Shown: positions 1 through 6,763 of the stretch, one piece after another
How positions within the stretch are numbered: position 1 is the first letter of the stretch
Layout of the letters: the number at the start of each line of letters is the position of its first letter
DNA from: Lachnospiraceae bacterium UBA6403
GTDB lineage: Bacteria; Bacillota; Clostridia; Lachnospirales; Lachnospiraceae
Direction: 5' to 3'
Length of the DNA: 7,276 nt
Assembly (NCBI GenBank): GCA_002437435.1
Contig: DJPV01000095.1
Coordinates: forward strand, 1-7,276
Notes under the pieces: generated by a model
Database searches by the model: none
Told to the model about the DNA's origin: nothing
The model's input: the letters and a program-made list of their open reading frames with translations, nothing else
Translations under genes and position numbers: made by a program

Positions 1-31
1 GACTTTCGTCCTGCATGCTCATGCCTGTTTG

Positions 32-92
32 CCCGGCAAATAATTACACAGCTTTGTCTGCTAGCAGCCAAGCTGTGTAATTGCTTGCCGGG
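32..92. repeat. Long imperfect hairpin (inverted repeat)
   Basis: Arms at 32-54 and 70-92 pair over 23 positions, with one G-T wobble and one mismatch at 40-41. The 15-nt loop contains a second small palindrome, CTGCTAGCAG, at 58-67. A shorter dyad, GCATG-ct-CATGC, lies just outside at 13-24. There is no T-tract on either side, so it is not a classical intrinsic terminator. It could be the end of an upstream transcription unit, a structured RNA, or a dispersed palindromic repeat of the genome. No ORF in the first 190 bases looks genuine. Confidence 0.75.
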
Positions 93-193
93 GTTATTCA
101 TTCATTATATCACTCATTTTGATGCACTGTATACTGGACAAATGGCTAGTATTCTTTATTTTTTTGAATTTTTGAATCTTTATTATAAAATAC

Positions 194-222
194 TTGCTTT
201 TTTTAGGAGAAATATTTATACT
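194..222 (+). promoter_or_regulatory. Sigma-A-type promoter for the tRNA gene
   Basis: A TTGCTT -35 hexamer (194-199) and a TATACT -10 hexamer (217-222) are separated by exactly 17 nt. Initiation would fall near 229, leaving a precursor leader of about 38 nt before the tRNA. The match is read from sequence only. The stretch 93-193 is AT-rich and holds nothing else I can support. Confidence 0.6.
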
Positions 223-266
223 AATACAGGTATCGAAATCCGTACTTTTTCGTATGCATTTTCTTT

Positions 267-340
<74 letters not shown>

Positions 341-383
341 TTTTTTTATGCTCTTTTTTATTCTTTAAAGTTCATTTAAGGAT

Positions 384-424
384 TCCCTTTTAGAATACAG
401 GTAAATTAAATATTTTGAAAGGGA
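384..424 (+). promoter_or_regulatory. Possible ribosome-site-masking hairpin before the lipoprotein gene
   Basis: TCCCTTT at 384-390 is perfectly complementary to AAAGGGA at 418-424, which contains the Shine-Dalgarno sequence of the ATG at 433. The loop is 27 nt. A TAGAAT -10-like hexamer lies at 391-396. If that is the promoter, the 5' arm would not be transcribed and the hairpin would not form in the mRNA. Confidence 0.3.
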
Positions 425-432
425 TTTTTATT

Positions 433-1863
433 ATGAAGAAAAGAAATTTATCATTTATCTGTGCGGCAGCTCTGGTGCTTACCATGACAGCCTGTGGTAA
501 AACCACCACAACCTCCACTACATCTTCCACAACAGGAAGCGAAACTGTAACAACAACGGAATCCACCGAAGATACCGACTCTAACAAGCAGGATCAGAAC
601 ACTCCTCCTGATAAGCCGGACGGCGACAATGCAGGACAGCCCGGCGGCGGATTTGGCGGTTCAGGCGAAGTAACTCAGGGCGACAGCGCAAACACGATCG
701 ATTCCGACGGAATCTACAGCAATGAATCTTATACTTCTACCGGCGATGATGAGAACGCCCTCCGGGTGGATGGTGCAACCGTTACCTTAGATGGTATCAC
801 CGTCGACAAATCCTCCGGCAGCAGTTCTAACACCGAAGATGGTGATTTCTATGGTATGAATGCTACCTTTCTGGCAACTGACGGCGCAACGGTTACGATC
901 AAAAATGCAACCGTCACTTCTTCTGCCCAGAACGGAAATGGTGTGTTCAGTTACGGAAGCGGCACAACCGTGAATATATCAGATTCAACGATCACCACAA
1001 CGGCTGACAATTCCGGCGGTATCCAGACCACAGGCGGCGGCACAACAAATGCTTCCAACCTGACAGTCGAAACCTCCGGTAATTCTGCCGCAGCGATTCG
1101 TTCCGACCGTGGCGGCGGCACAGTAAATGTCGATGGCGGCACTTATACAAGCAACGGTTATAACTCTCCTGCCGTTTACTCTACCGCCGACATCTCTGTA
1201 AAGAACGCTACCCTGACTGCCAACAATTCAGAAGCGCTGGTTATCGAAGGTGAGAATTCGATCGCGCTGGAAAACTGTGATGCAAGTGGAAATATGAGCG
1301 ATACCAAAGGAACAAGCTCCGATGAAAATGTACACAATGTCATGATCTATCAGTCCATGTCCGGTGATGCAAATGTAGGAACTTCTGAATTCTCCATGAC
1401 CGGAGGTACACTTACTTCAAATAATGGAGATATGTTTTACATTACAAACACGAATAGTGTGATCTCTCTTTCCGATGTAACGATCACAAATAAAGACAGT
1501 GACAGCTACCTGATGAACATTTGCGGCAACTCCGCTTTTCATGGCTGGGGTATCGCAGGATCAAATGGCGCACAGGTAACATTTACCGCAAGCGACCAGG
1601 CCTTAGACGGTGATATCGTTGTGGATACGATCTCCACACTTGATATGACATTATCTAATAACAGCACCTTTAACGGAACGATCAATATTACCGATAATGC
1701 CGATGGCGGCACTGCTGTCTCCGACAATGCAGTTGTTACGATTGATTCCGGAAGCACCTGGAATCTGACCGGTAACTGCACGATCAGCAGCCTTACCAAT
1801 AATGGCACGATCAATTTCAACGGCTACACCATCACTCTTGCAGATGGCACGGTGTTGAAGTAA
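433..1863 (+). CDS. Surface lipoprotein with right-handed beta-helix repeats
   Basis: A predicted secreted protein of 476 aa, anchored to the outer face of the membrane through a lipid on Cys21. Its function is unknown. The signal peptide is MKKRN followed by a hydrophobic stretch to residue 20, then a lipobox MTA-C. Residues 22-80 are a low-complexity Thr/Ser-rich then Pro/Gly/Asp-rich stalk. From about 105 to the end the chain is a series of short rungs, for example DGATVTLDGITV, DGATVTIKNATV, GTTVNISDSTI, GTVNVDGGTY, ISVKNATL and SVISLSDVTI. Such rungs are the signature of parallel beta-helices in pectate-lyase-like and adhesin-like proteins. No catalytic motif is evident, so carbohydrate binding or adhesion is an inference. 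There is no LPxTG sorting signal, in keeping with lipid anchoring. I chose ATG 433 because AAAGGG sits at 418-423; an in-frame TTG at 415 would add six residues but lies upstream of that site. The gene is monocistronic and visibly richer in GC than the next gene. Confidence 0.85.
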   Translation: MKKRNLSFICAAALVLTMTACGKTTTTSTTSSTTGSETVTTTESTEDTDSNKQDQNTPPDKPDGDNAGQPGGGFGGSGEVTQGDSANTIDSDGIYSNESYTSTGDDENALRVDGATVTLDGITVDKSSGSSSNTEDGDFYGMNATFLATDGATVTIKNATVTSSAQNGNGVFSYGSGTTVNISDSTITTTADNSGGIQTTGGGTTNASNLTVETSGNSAAAIRSDRGGGTVNVDGGTYTSNGYNSPAVYSTADISVKNATLTANNSEALVIEGENSIALENCDASGNMSDTKGTSSDENVHNVMIYQSMSGDANVGTSEFSMTGGTLTSNNGDMFYITNTNSVISLSDVTITNKDSDSYLMNICGNSAFHGWGIAGSNGAQVTFTASDQALDGDIVVDTISTLDMTLSNNSTFNGTINITDNADGGTAVSDNAVVTIDSGSTWNLTGNCTISSLTNNGTINFNGYTITLADGTVLK

Positions 1864-1870
1864 ATTTCTG

Positions 1871-1943
1871 AAAAATGGGGGATATTATTATCTATTATCA
1901 TGCAAGTTCTTTGCCATAATAGTAATATATCCTCCATTTTTTT
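1871..1943 (+). terminator. Long hairpin terminator, probably bidirectional
   Basis: AAAAATGGGGGATATTATTA pairs with TAGTAATATATCCTCCATTT, with a small bulge. An inner stem CTATTAT/ATAATAG extends it, and a short GCAA/TTGC tip closes it. On the + strand it ends in T7 (1937-1943), eight bases after the lipoprotein stop codon. On the - strand the far side ends in T5, so the convergent ATPase transcript could also stop here. No gene lies in 1864-1980. Confidence 0.8.
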
Positions 1944-1980
1944 AAATTTTGTATTCTATATAAATCCATTTCACAATTAT

Positions 1981-2256
1981 TTACAGAACATTTGATACCT
2001 CAAAAATAAACGGGAACATATATGGTGGAACTTTTATAATATCTCCATCTATAGAAAAATTCTTAGGATGAATAATATATGGTGTTGCTATTTTTTTACC
2101 ATACATCTCCTTGAATCTGCTAAGTGATATTGCTGAATAATTCTTTGAGGATTTCACCTCTAATGGATATACTTTGAAATTCGTCTTGCTCTCATTTGAT
2201 AATAAAAAATCAATTTCTATATCATTTCTGTGTTTTTCCTCGTTATACTTTGTGTA
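1981..2256 (-). pseudogene. C-terminal fragment: nuclease-like (PD-(D/E)xK-type) end
   Basis: A third frame of 91 codons with no start of its own, beginning YTKYNEEKHR and ending in EVSNVL. It holds DIEIDFLL followed by YPLEVKSSK. This E/D-x-D...E-x-K pattern is what is seen at the C-terminus of DUF4143-type ATPases and resembles a restriction-endonuclease-fold core. The frame is fully open to its TAA at 1981-1983, which suggests that the break at 2256-2263 is recent or correctable. Confidence 0.75.
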
Positions 2257-2753
2257 AAAAAAAGTTTTCGTCCCATTGCCGTAATCATTTGAGCAATCAT
2301 ATTTTCATAAATCATTCCTTGATTCAATGATAATTTCTCGTCCATAATCTGCTTATATAATTGCTGGTCCATAATTTCATTTTCACTAAATGCAAGACTA
2401 ACCAACAATCCTGTATCTCCCATGTAACATTTTACATATGAATCGTTTTTATTTAATGCAAATCCAACATTCGGATCATTACATTTATAGCACAAATTAC
2501 ATATCATGGAATCATCCAACCAGAAAAGAGGATCATCATATTTTGCAAATGTTGCATTTGGCTCAACCTCGCTGAGTACAATTCTTTTTTCATGTGTGGA
2601 CAAATACATCGGTATATTTTCAAAAATAGCTGACACCCTGGAATTGTAACGTTTTGCTGCTTTTTTTATATCATCGCGATATAGTGAAAGAATATCTCTC
2701 TTTTCAATATCTGCGGCAGAAAAATCTCTTGCATTTTCCTTAAATGCCACCAC
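2217..2753 (-). pseudogene. Middle fragment of the DUF4143-type ATPase
   Basis: A second frame of 178 codons from GTG 2753. It carries the family's middle region: DILSLYRDDIKK, the IFENIPMYLS segment, WLDDSMICNLCY, and KCYMGDTGLLVSLAF before the YENMIAQM helix. The natural sequence ends at KLFF; the last residues, TQSITRKNTEMI, are an out-of-frame tail after the T8 run. It has no P-loop, so it could not act alone as an ATPase. Confidence 0.75.
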
Positions 2754-3357
2754 TCACTGCCTGAGTCATTCCACCTACAAGTAAATATTCTTTAAAAAGG
2801 TGCATTGCTTTTTGATGCATTTTCTGTTCTAATGCCTGTTTGCTTTCCAGACATTTTTTTATATATTCCAGCAAAAGTTCTTCACCCATATACTGCATGA
2901 ATTCCTCAAAATCTACCGGATACATTTTTATTTTACGTTCTTCCGATGGAATCGTGATACTTTCAACATTTTCTCGTATTGAAATCAATGAACCAGTCTC
3001 AATGTAATCATATCTCCCATCTTCAACAAGATACTTGATCGTCTCTCTAGCTTTTGGAAATTTCTGAATCTCATCAAATATAATAAGAGATTCTCTCTCA
3101 TATAAACGCGTATTATATTCAAGCATAATAGTTTGAAAGAAAATATCCAATTGATTAATATCATCAAACATTTCTATTATCTTTTTGCTGGCTTTATTAA
3201 AATCAATTAATATATAACTTTTATACTCTTTCTTCCCAAATTCTTTTGCAATCGTTGATTTTCCAATTCGGTGTGCTCCTTCAATTAAGAGGGCTTTTGT
3301 TCCTTTTGTAGTTTGTTTCCAAGCCAATATCTTTTTATAAATTTTTCTTTCTATCAT
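2740..3357 (-). pseudogene. N-terminal fragment: P-loop ATPase domain
   Basis: This is the first reading frame, 205 aa. The Walker A motif is GAHRIGKST at residues 27-35. The Walker B motif is LIIFDEIQ at 91-98. A sensor-like ETGSLIS follows at 120-126, then the family stretch RKIKMYPVDFEEF at 141-153. The frame ends in four wrong residues (SGGI) after the AGTG duplication. The ATP-binding residues are intact, so a truncated ATP-binding protein could still be made. Its stop codon overlaps the next open frame, which begins with GTG at 2753, so reinitiation is possible but has no convincing ribosome site. Confidence 0.8.
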
Positions 3358-3399
3358 ACCATATCACCTGCCAATCCTTTATTTATCTTATATTTTAAC

Positions 3400-3514
3400 A
3401 GTACGCAAAGTATTTTTGAATAATTTTATATATAGTGCGCAAAGTAACATGCTGCATATTTACATACAGTGCGCAAAGTAATTTCTATCATTATTATATA
3501 TAATGCGCAAAGTG
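3400..3514. repeat. Four 13-bp direct repeats at an exact 34-bp period
   Basis: Copies start at 3400, 3434, 3468 and 3502: AGTACGCAAAGTA, AGTGCGCAAAGTA (twice) and AATGCGCAAAGTG. The core CGCAAAGT is invariant. The 21-bp spacers are AT-rich and differ from each other. The array lies between the end of the ABC ATPase gene and the start of the broken DUF4143-type gene, 55 bases or more before its ATG. On the - strand each copy reads TACTTTGCGCACT, and the TTGCGY inside it could act as a -35 element; for the copy nearest the gene, TAAATA follows 17 bases later. An operator or iteron-like array for the downstream gene is the simplest reading. The repeats are too short for CRISPR. Confidence 0.85.
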
Positions 3515-3550
3515 AACTGTTTTATTCATATTTTCAGGTGATAAATTCGC

Positions 3551-4213
3551 TCATTCAATTCTTCCATCCTCTATCCTGTACCGGATCGGACATCGCATCG
3601 CAACCTTTGGATCATGCGATACGATAATGATCGTTATCCCCTGCCGGTTTAATTCCAAGAGCAGATCCATAAGGCTGTCGGTATTTTCAGAATCTAACGC
3701 TCCTGTCGGTTCATCTGCAATGATTACTTTTGCATCCATTGCCAATGCTCTGGCGATCGCAACCCTCTGTCTTTGTCCGCCGGATAACTGATTTGTCTTT
3801 TTTTGCTCTAACCCCGAAAGCCCTACAGCCGACAATATCTCCTTTGCTTTATTTTCAAATTTGCGATTATATCGTCCTCCGATCACTTCGGGCAGACATA
3901 CATTTCGCAGAACTGTATCGTTTCCAAGAAGTCCAAAATCCTGCATGATCATCCCTATCTTTTGATTGCGTATTCTGCATCTTTCTTTATCAGACATATC
4001 AGAAACCAGTTTCCCACAAAAACGATATTCCCCTGAACTCGGCGAATCAATTCCTGCAATAATATGCAGCAGAGTTGATTTTCCGGAACCGGAAGGTCCG
4101 GTAATGGCAACCATATCCCCCTCTTCTATTCTCAGATTAATATCCTTTAATGCATGCGTCTCAGATGCTTTTCCTGCATTATATGTTTTTTCAATCTTTT
4201 CTAATTCGATCAT
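3551..4213 (-). CDS. ABC exporter ATPase subunit (MacB/LolD-type)
   Basis: A cytoplasmic ATP-hydrolysing subunit of 220 aa that would power the two permeases encoded just upstream. All nucleotide-binding motifs are present: Walker A GPSGSGKST (39-47), Q-loop glutamine in MQDFG (91), signature LSGGQRQR (143-150), Walker B VIIADE (163-168), D-loop ALD and switch histidine in SHD (200). The motif context (ADEPTGALD, FtsE/LolD-like length) places it in the MacB/LolD/antimicrobial-peptide exporter group. I chose ATG 4213 because GGGCGGTG lies six bases before it; a GTG at 4222 would add three residues and overlap the permease. ATG 4213 starts one base after the permease stop codon, so the two are probably translationally coupled. 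No terminator is evident after the stop codon, so transcripts may run into the repeat array. Confidence 0.93.
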   Translation of the reverse strand: MIELEKIEKTYNAGKASETHALKDINLRIEEGDMVAITGPSGSGKSTLLHIIAGIDSPSSGEYRFCGKLVSDMSDKERCRIRNQKIGMIMQDFGLLGNDTVLRNVCLPEVIGGRYNRKFENKAKEILSAVGLSGLEQKKTNQLSGGQRQRVAIARALAMDAKVIIADEPTGALDSENTDSLMDLLLELNRQGITIIIVSHDPKVAMRCPIRYRIEDGRIE

Positions 4214-4214
4214 A

Positions 4215-5441
4215 TCAATCACCGCCCTTTAATAATTCGATCTCTGCCTGTTTTCCGGTGCGCCGGAATCCCATCCATATGCTCAATAGCAGAATGAACA
4301 AAAGCACACCTGCTGAAAATCCATAACTGAATATCCCTGTATATCCGTAACTCTCCTGTATTTTTAATATTGTTTTTGTAAACCATGGATATAAAAGTGC
4401 CGCTATTCCAAATGACACAGCCAGCAAAATTGCACCGGATGAGAAAATAACTGCTATCATCTTCTTTCTTGTCATTCCCAGTATATAAAATACTGCAAAC
4501 TCGTTTTTCTTCTGTGCGATCATAAGATACAGATATCCGCCATACCCAAATACTGCGATTAATGTCAACAAAGCAAATGCAAGCACATACCATGCATTTT
4601 CTTCCAGCATATTCTTAAAAGCTCCTGCTGCTATCGTCCGGTAAGTATTTAAAGTTCCATAATTTCTCATTTTGCTTTGCAAAGAGGTTGCCAGATTTTC
4701 TCCCGATACATGTTCTTCCGGTTCTATCAGAAAATTAACATTTGTCAAATGATCAAACAATCCATCCATAGCCTTGCCAAATACAATAAATCTGTATTCC
4801 GATAAATCTTTCGATGGAACTGCCATATCTCCCAATTCCATGATATCTCCATAACTGAAAACCACAGGAACCGCACTGTCTTCCTGTAAGATACCCGCCA
4901 CCTCACATGGTATTTTTATCGTATCATCAAAAGCAAGATTGATTTCCGTCTTTGTTCCAACCGGTAATTCCTCTGCCATAGAACTGCTGACCAATATAGG
5001 AACATATCCTTCTGATACATTTTTCAACGCCGCTGATTCCGTATTTAATCGGATAACATCTAACATTTCACTCGAATATAAAACCAGATTTGCGCTGCCC
5101 AACTTCCCATTCGTCTGCATATAAGTACCATTTTCAAATGCACATCGATCTACTTTTTTCACACCGTCCGACTCCTGCAGCAGCTCATAAATCTCTTTTG
5201 CCGCAGTTCCATTTCCGGTCATTTCCTGCGCATATATTAAATTATTCTTGCTAAAATGAAGCATAGAATCGAAGTCTAATGTATATGCCGCTTTTACCTG
5301 CTTTTTCTCCATCAGATATGAATCGATCGGTTTTAATACAACGAACGACATTTCAAGCATACATATCAACTGAATGAATAAAACAATCTCCCCAAATAAC
5401 TTCTTTGTATATAAATACCTGCATATCCGAAGAAAATTCAT
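4215..5441 (-). CDS. ABC exporter permease, FtsX/MacB fold (second permease)
   Basis: A membrane subunit of 408 aa. One membrane segment lies at about residues 17-37. A large extracytoplasmic domain (about 40-280) follows, then three segments near 282-308, 327-354 and 371-391. This 1+3 layout is that of MacB and related FtsX-domain permeases. The cytoplasmic turn KKNEFAVFYILGMTRKKM (311-328) matches the conserved region that contacts the ATPase in this fold. ATG 5441 has AAGGGGGAG five bases upstream and overlaps the stop codon of the preceding permease in an ATGA, a sign of coupled translation. A longer frame upstream to 5498 lies inside the neighbouring gene and is not the start. The substrate is unknown. 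Confidence 0.88.
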   Translation of the reverse strand: MNFLRICRYLYTKKLFGEIVLFIQLICMLEMSFVVLKPIDSYLMEKKQVKAAYTLDFDSMLHFSKNNLIYAQEMTGNGTAAKEIYELLQESDGVKKVDRCAFENGTYMQTNGKLGSANLVLYSSEMLDVIRLNTESAALKNVSEGYVPILVSSSMAEELPVGTKTEINLAFDDTIKIPCEVAGILQEDSAVPVVFSYGDIMELGDMAVPSKDLSEYRFIVFGKAMDGLFDHLTNVNFLIEPEEHVSGENLATSLQSKMRNYGTLNTYRTIAAGAFKNMLEENAWYVLAFALLTLIAVFGYGGYLYLMIAQKKNEFAVFYILGMTRKKMIAVIFSSGAILLAVSFGIAALLYPWFTKTILKIQESYGYTGIFSYGFSAGVLLFILLLSIWMGFRRTGKQAEIELLKGGD

Positions 5442-6550
5442 ACGATCTCCCCCTTTGTATATAAACGAACCACCTTTCCCATCGGTCTTAACGTGCATAA
5501 TATCGAAAATCCAAACATAACAGCTAATATATATATCAGGCTGTCAGGCATCGGAAACGCATTTCCATAGACATATTGAAGTAATGGAAATGTAAGATAT
5601 TGCAGAATAATCGCAATGATACTGCCAACGCCATAATATAAAAGCCAGTGTCCATAGATCAATAACATGCACCGTACTTTTGGCATTCCGCACAACCACA
5701 AAACGGTGATCTCTTTTTTATAAGTTGTGATCCATTCTGCCATGAGTCTGATTACTGTTATCCCGGCGATCATACACAAAAGAAATGCCAGTATTTCATA
5801 TTGCGTCCGTCCTTCCTCCAGCACATCATCGGAATTGCTATCGGGTAAATATACCTGCGTCGATGGAAACATATCCTGTATTTTTTCTGCATATTTCTGC
5901 AAATCCTCATAAGATGCAAAATTGAATTGTGCCAGTATCTGTTCCGGTTGAAATTCTTCTTTATAGCATTTATATGGGATCAACATATATTGCATTTCCT
6001 CACCGGCTTCTTCCCCTAAAATGTCGATCTGCGACTGTGATGATCTGGCTGAAGCGAAGGACCATGGAACGATCCAGCCCATACCGATTACTTCATATGT
6101 ATGTTCTCCTGCTTCAAAACTTCCGCTTCCGGCTATTGCATTTTTCATATTGTCAGATACAAAACCAACATATTCACCTGCTGCCTGTTCCTCCTTGTTA
6201 AAAAAATTTCCTGAAGTGATTGGAAACCAATTGTTTCCTTTTGTTCCATCCCAACCTACCAATACTTTTTTGCTCTCCAGTCTTGTGAAATATAATACAT
6301 TTACCATGCCTTTTTTTGAGATGCTGTTCAGATATGCAGACATCTCATCCATATTTACACCGTTTTTCTCGTCTATATCGATCGTCAGAGATGCTTCCGT
6401 ATTGCTGCAGGTAGCCAACTGATACTGTCCAACTGCCAGACCCAGCATGATACTGATGCAATATACACATATGACAACGCCCAACAATAACAACCCGGAT
6501 ATGACAGGATTCATGCTTATGTGTTTCTTTAATACATGTCCGAATATCAT
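5438..6550 (-). CDS. ABC exporter permease, FtsX/MacB fold (first permease)
   Basis: The first gene of the operon, 370 aa. A membrane segment lies at about 16-40, then an extracytoplasmic domain to about 250, then segments near 252-271, 295-322 and 338-354. The domain contains SGNFFNKEE (113-121), like the GRFF-x-x-E stretch of MacB-type extracytoplasmic domains. YKKEITVLWLCGMPKVRCM (277-295) is the FtsX-type coupling region. It differs in length and sequence from the second permease, so a heterodimeric exporter is likely. I chose ATG 6550 because AAGGAGGG sits seven bases upstream. The frame stays open without a stop up to an ATG at 6724, but that stretch lacks a ribosome site and reads as leader. 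Confidence 0.87.
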   Translation of the reverse strand: MIFGHVLKKHISMNPVISGLLLLGVVICVYCISIMLGLAVGQYQLATCSNTEASLTIDIDEKNGVNMDEMSAYLNSISKKGMVNVLYFTRLESKKVLVGWDGTKGNNWFPITSGNFFNKEEQAAGEYVGFVSDNMKNAIAGSGSFEAGEHTYEVIGMGWIVPWSFASARSSQSQIDILGEEAGEEMQYMLIPYKCYKEEFQPEQILAQFNFASYEDLQKYAEKIQDMFPSTQVYLPDSNSDDVLEEGRTQYEILAFLLCMIAGITVIRLMAEWITTYKKEITVLWLCGMPKVRCMLLIYGHWLLYYGVGSIIAIILQYLTFPLLQYVYGNAFPMPDSLIYILAVMFGFSILCTLRPMGKVVRLYTKGEIV

Positions 6551-6553
6551 AGA

Positions 6554-6600
6554 TATGCCCTCCTTCCTACCCCCTGCAAACAAACAATTTTGTGGGCATA
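6554..6600 (-). promoter_or_regulatory. Possible leader stem masking the operon's ribosome site
   Basis: In the - strand leader, TATGCCC (6600-6594) is perfectly complementary to GGGCATA (6560-6554). The latter includes the last GGG of the AAGGAGGG ribosome site of the first permease. The loop is 33 nt. Pairing would partly hide the site and could tune translation. Confidence 0.35.
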
Positions 6601-6617
6601 GATTACTCCATACACCT

Positions 6618-6650
6618 GAAAAATCATCCCTTGCAAGGAAATGATTTTTC
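6618..6650 (-). promoter_or_regulatory. Leader hairpin of the ABC operon
   Basis: A perfect 10-bp stem, GAAAAATCAT/ATGATTTTTC, surrounds a self-complementary CCTTGCAAGG. On the - strand the 3' arm contains T5, so the hairpin could pause or stop RNA polymerase about 70 bases before the permease start. It may instead be an RNA stability element. Confidence 0.5.
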
Positions 6651-6692
6651 ATCATCATACCATCCATATTGCCCCGCTCAAGGCTCACCGGC

Positions 6693-6720
6693 GCAAACAG
6701 CATCCTGCCGGACGCAAACG
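6693..6720. promoter_or_regulatory. Direct repeat with 21-bp period (possible regulator site)
   Basis: CGCAAAC occurs at 6693-6699 and 6714-6720 (GTTTGCG on the - strand), each next to a CCGG. The 21-bp period is that used by LytTR-domain regulators. However, the bases only partly match their usual repeat. The site lies 50-75 bases upstream of the predicted promoter of the sensor gene. Confidence 0.3.
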
Positions 6721-6763
6721 ACATATGGAAATGAAATTACAGCCTGCACAGAAAAGGCTGGTA

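Larger units (their letters stand above)
1981..3357 (-). pseudogene. AAA ATPase of the DUF4143 type, broken by two frameshifts
   Basis: Read through three frames, this is one gene of about 457 codons, close to the usual length of the family. It has an N-terminal P-loop ATPase, a middle helical region and a C-terminal PD-(D/E)xK-like segment. The first break is a tandem AGTG duplication (CACTCACT on the + strand, 2751-2758); removing one copy joins MTQAV to VAFKENARDF. The second break is a T8 run (A8 at 2256-2263 on the + strand); one more T would join KLFF to YTKYNEEKHR. The start ATG at 3357 has an AGGTG site seven bases upstream. Family members are often multicopy in gut Clostridia and their cellular role is poorly defined. 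The gene is clearly more AT-rich than the lipoprotein and exporter genes, which suggests acquisition. Sequencing error could explain the homopolymer break but less easily the 4-bp duplication. Confidence 0.85.

Noticed and set aside
415..432. Earlier TTG start for the lipoprotein gene
   Set aside because: It lies upstream of the AAAGGG ribosome site and would displace the standard MKK signal-peptide start.
951..1820. Antisense ORFs of 63 and 93 codons inside the lipoprotein gene
   Set aside because: They are Val/Pro-rich mirror translations of the repetitive Thr/Asn/Gly rungs, with no start signals.
3400..3514. CRISPR array
   Set aside because: Repeats are 13 bp and spacers 21 bp, both well under CRISPR sizes, with no cas genes nearby.
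6551..6724. 58-codon in-frame extension of the first permease, or a separate leader peptide
   Set aside because: The frame is open but has no ribosome site at its ATG. The region contains the leader hairpins, and ATG 6550 has an excellent AAGGAGGG and starts a normal membrane-protein N-terminus.
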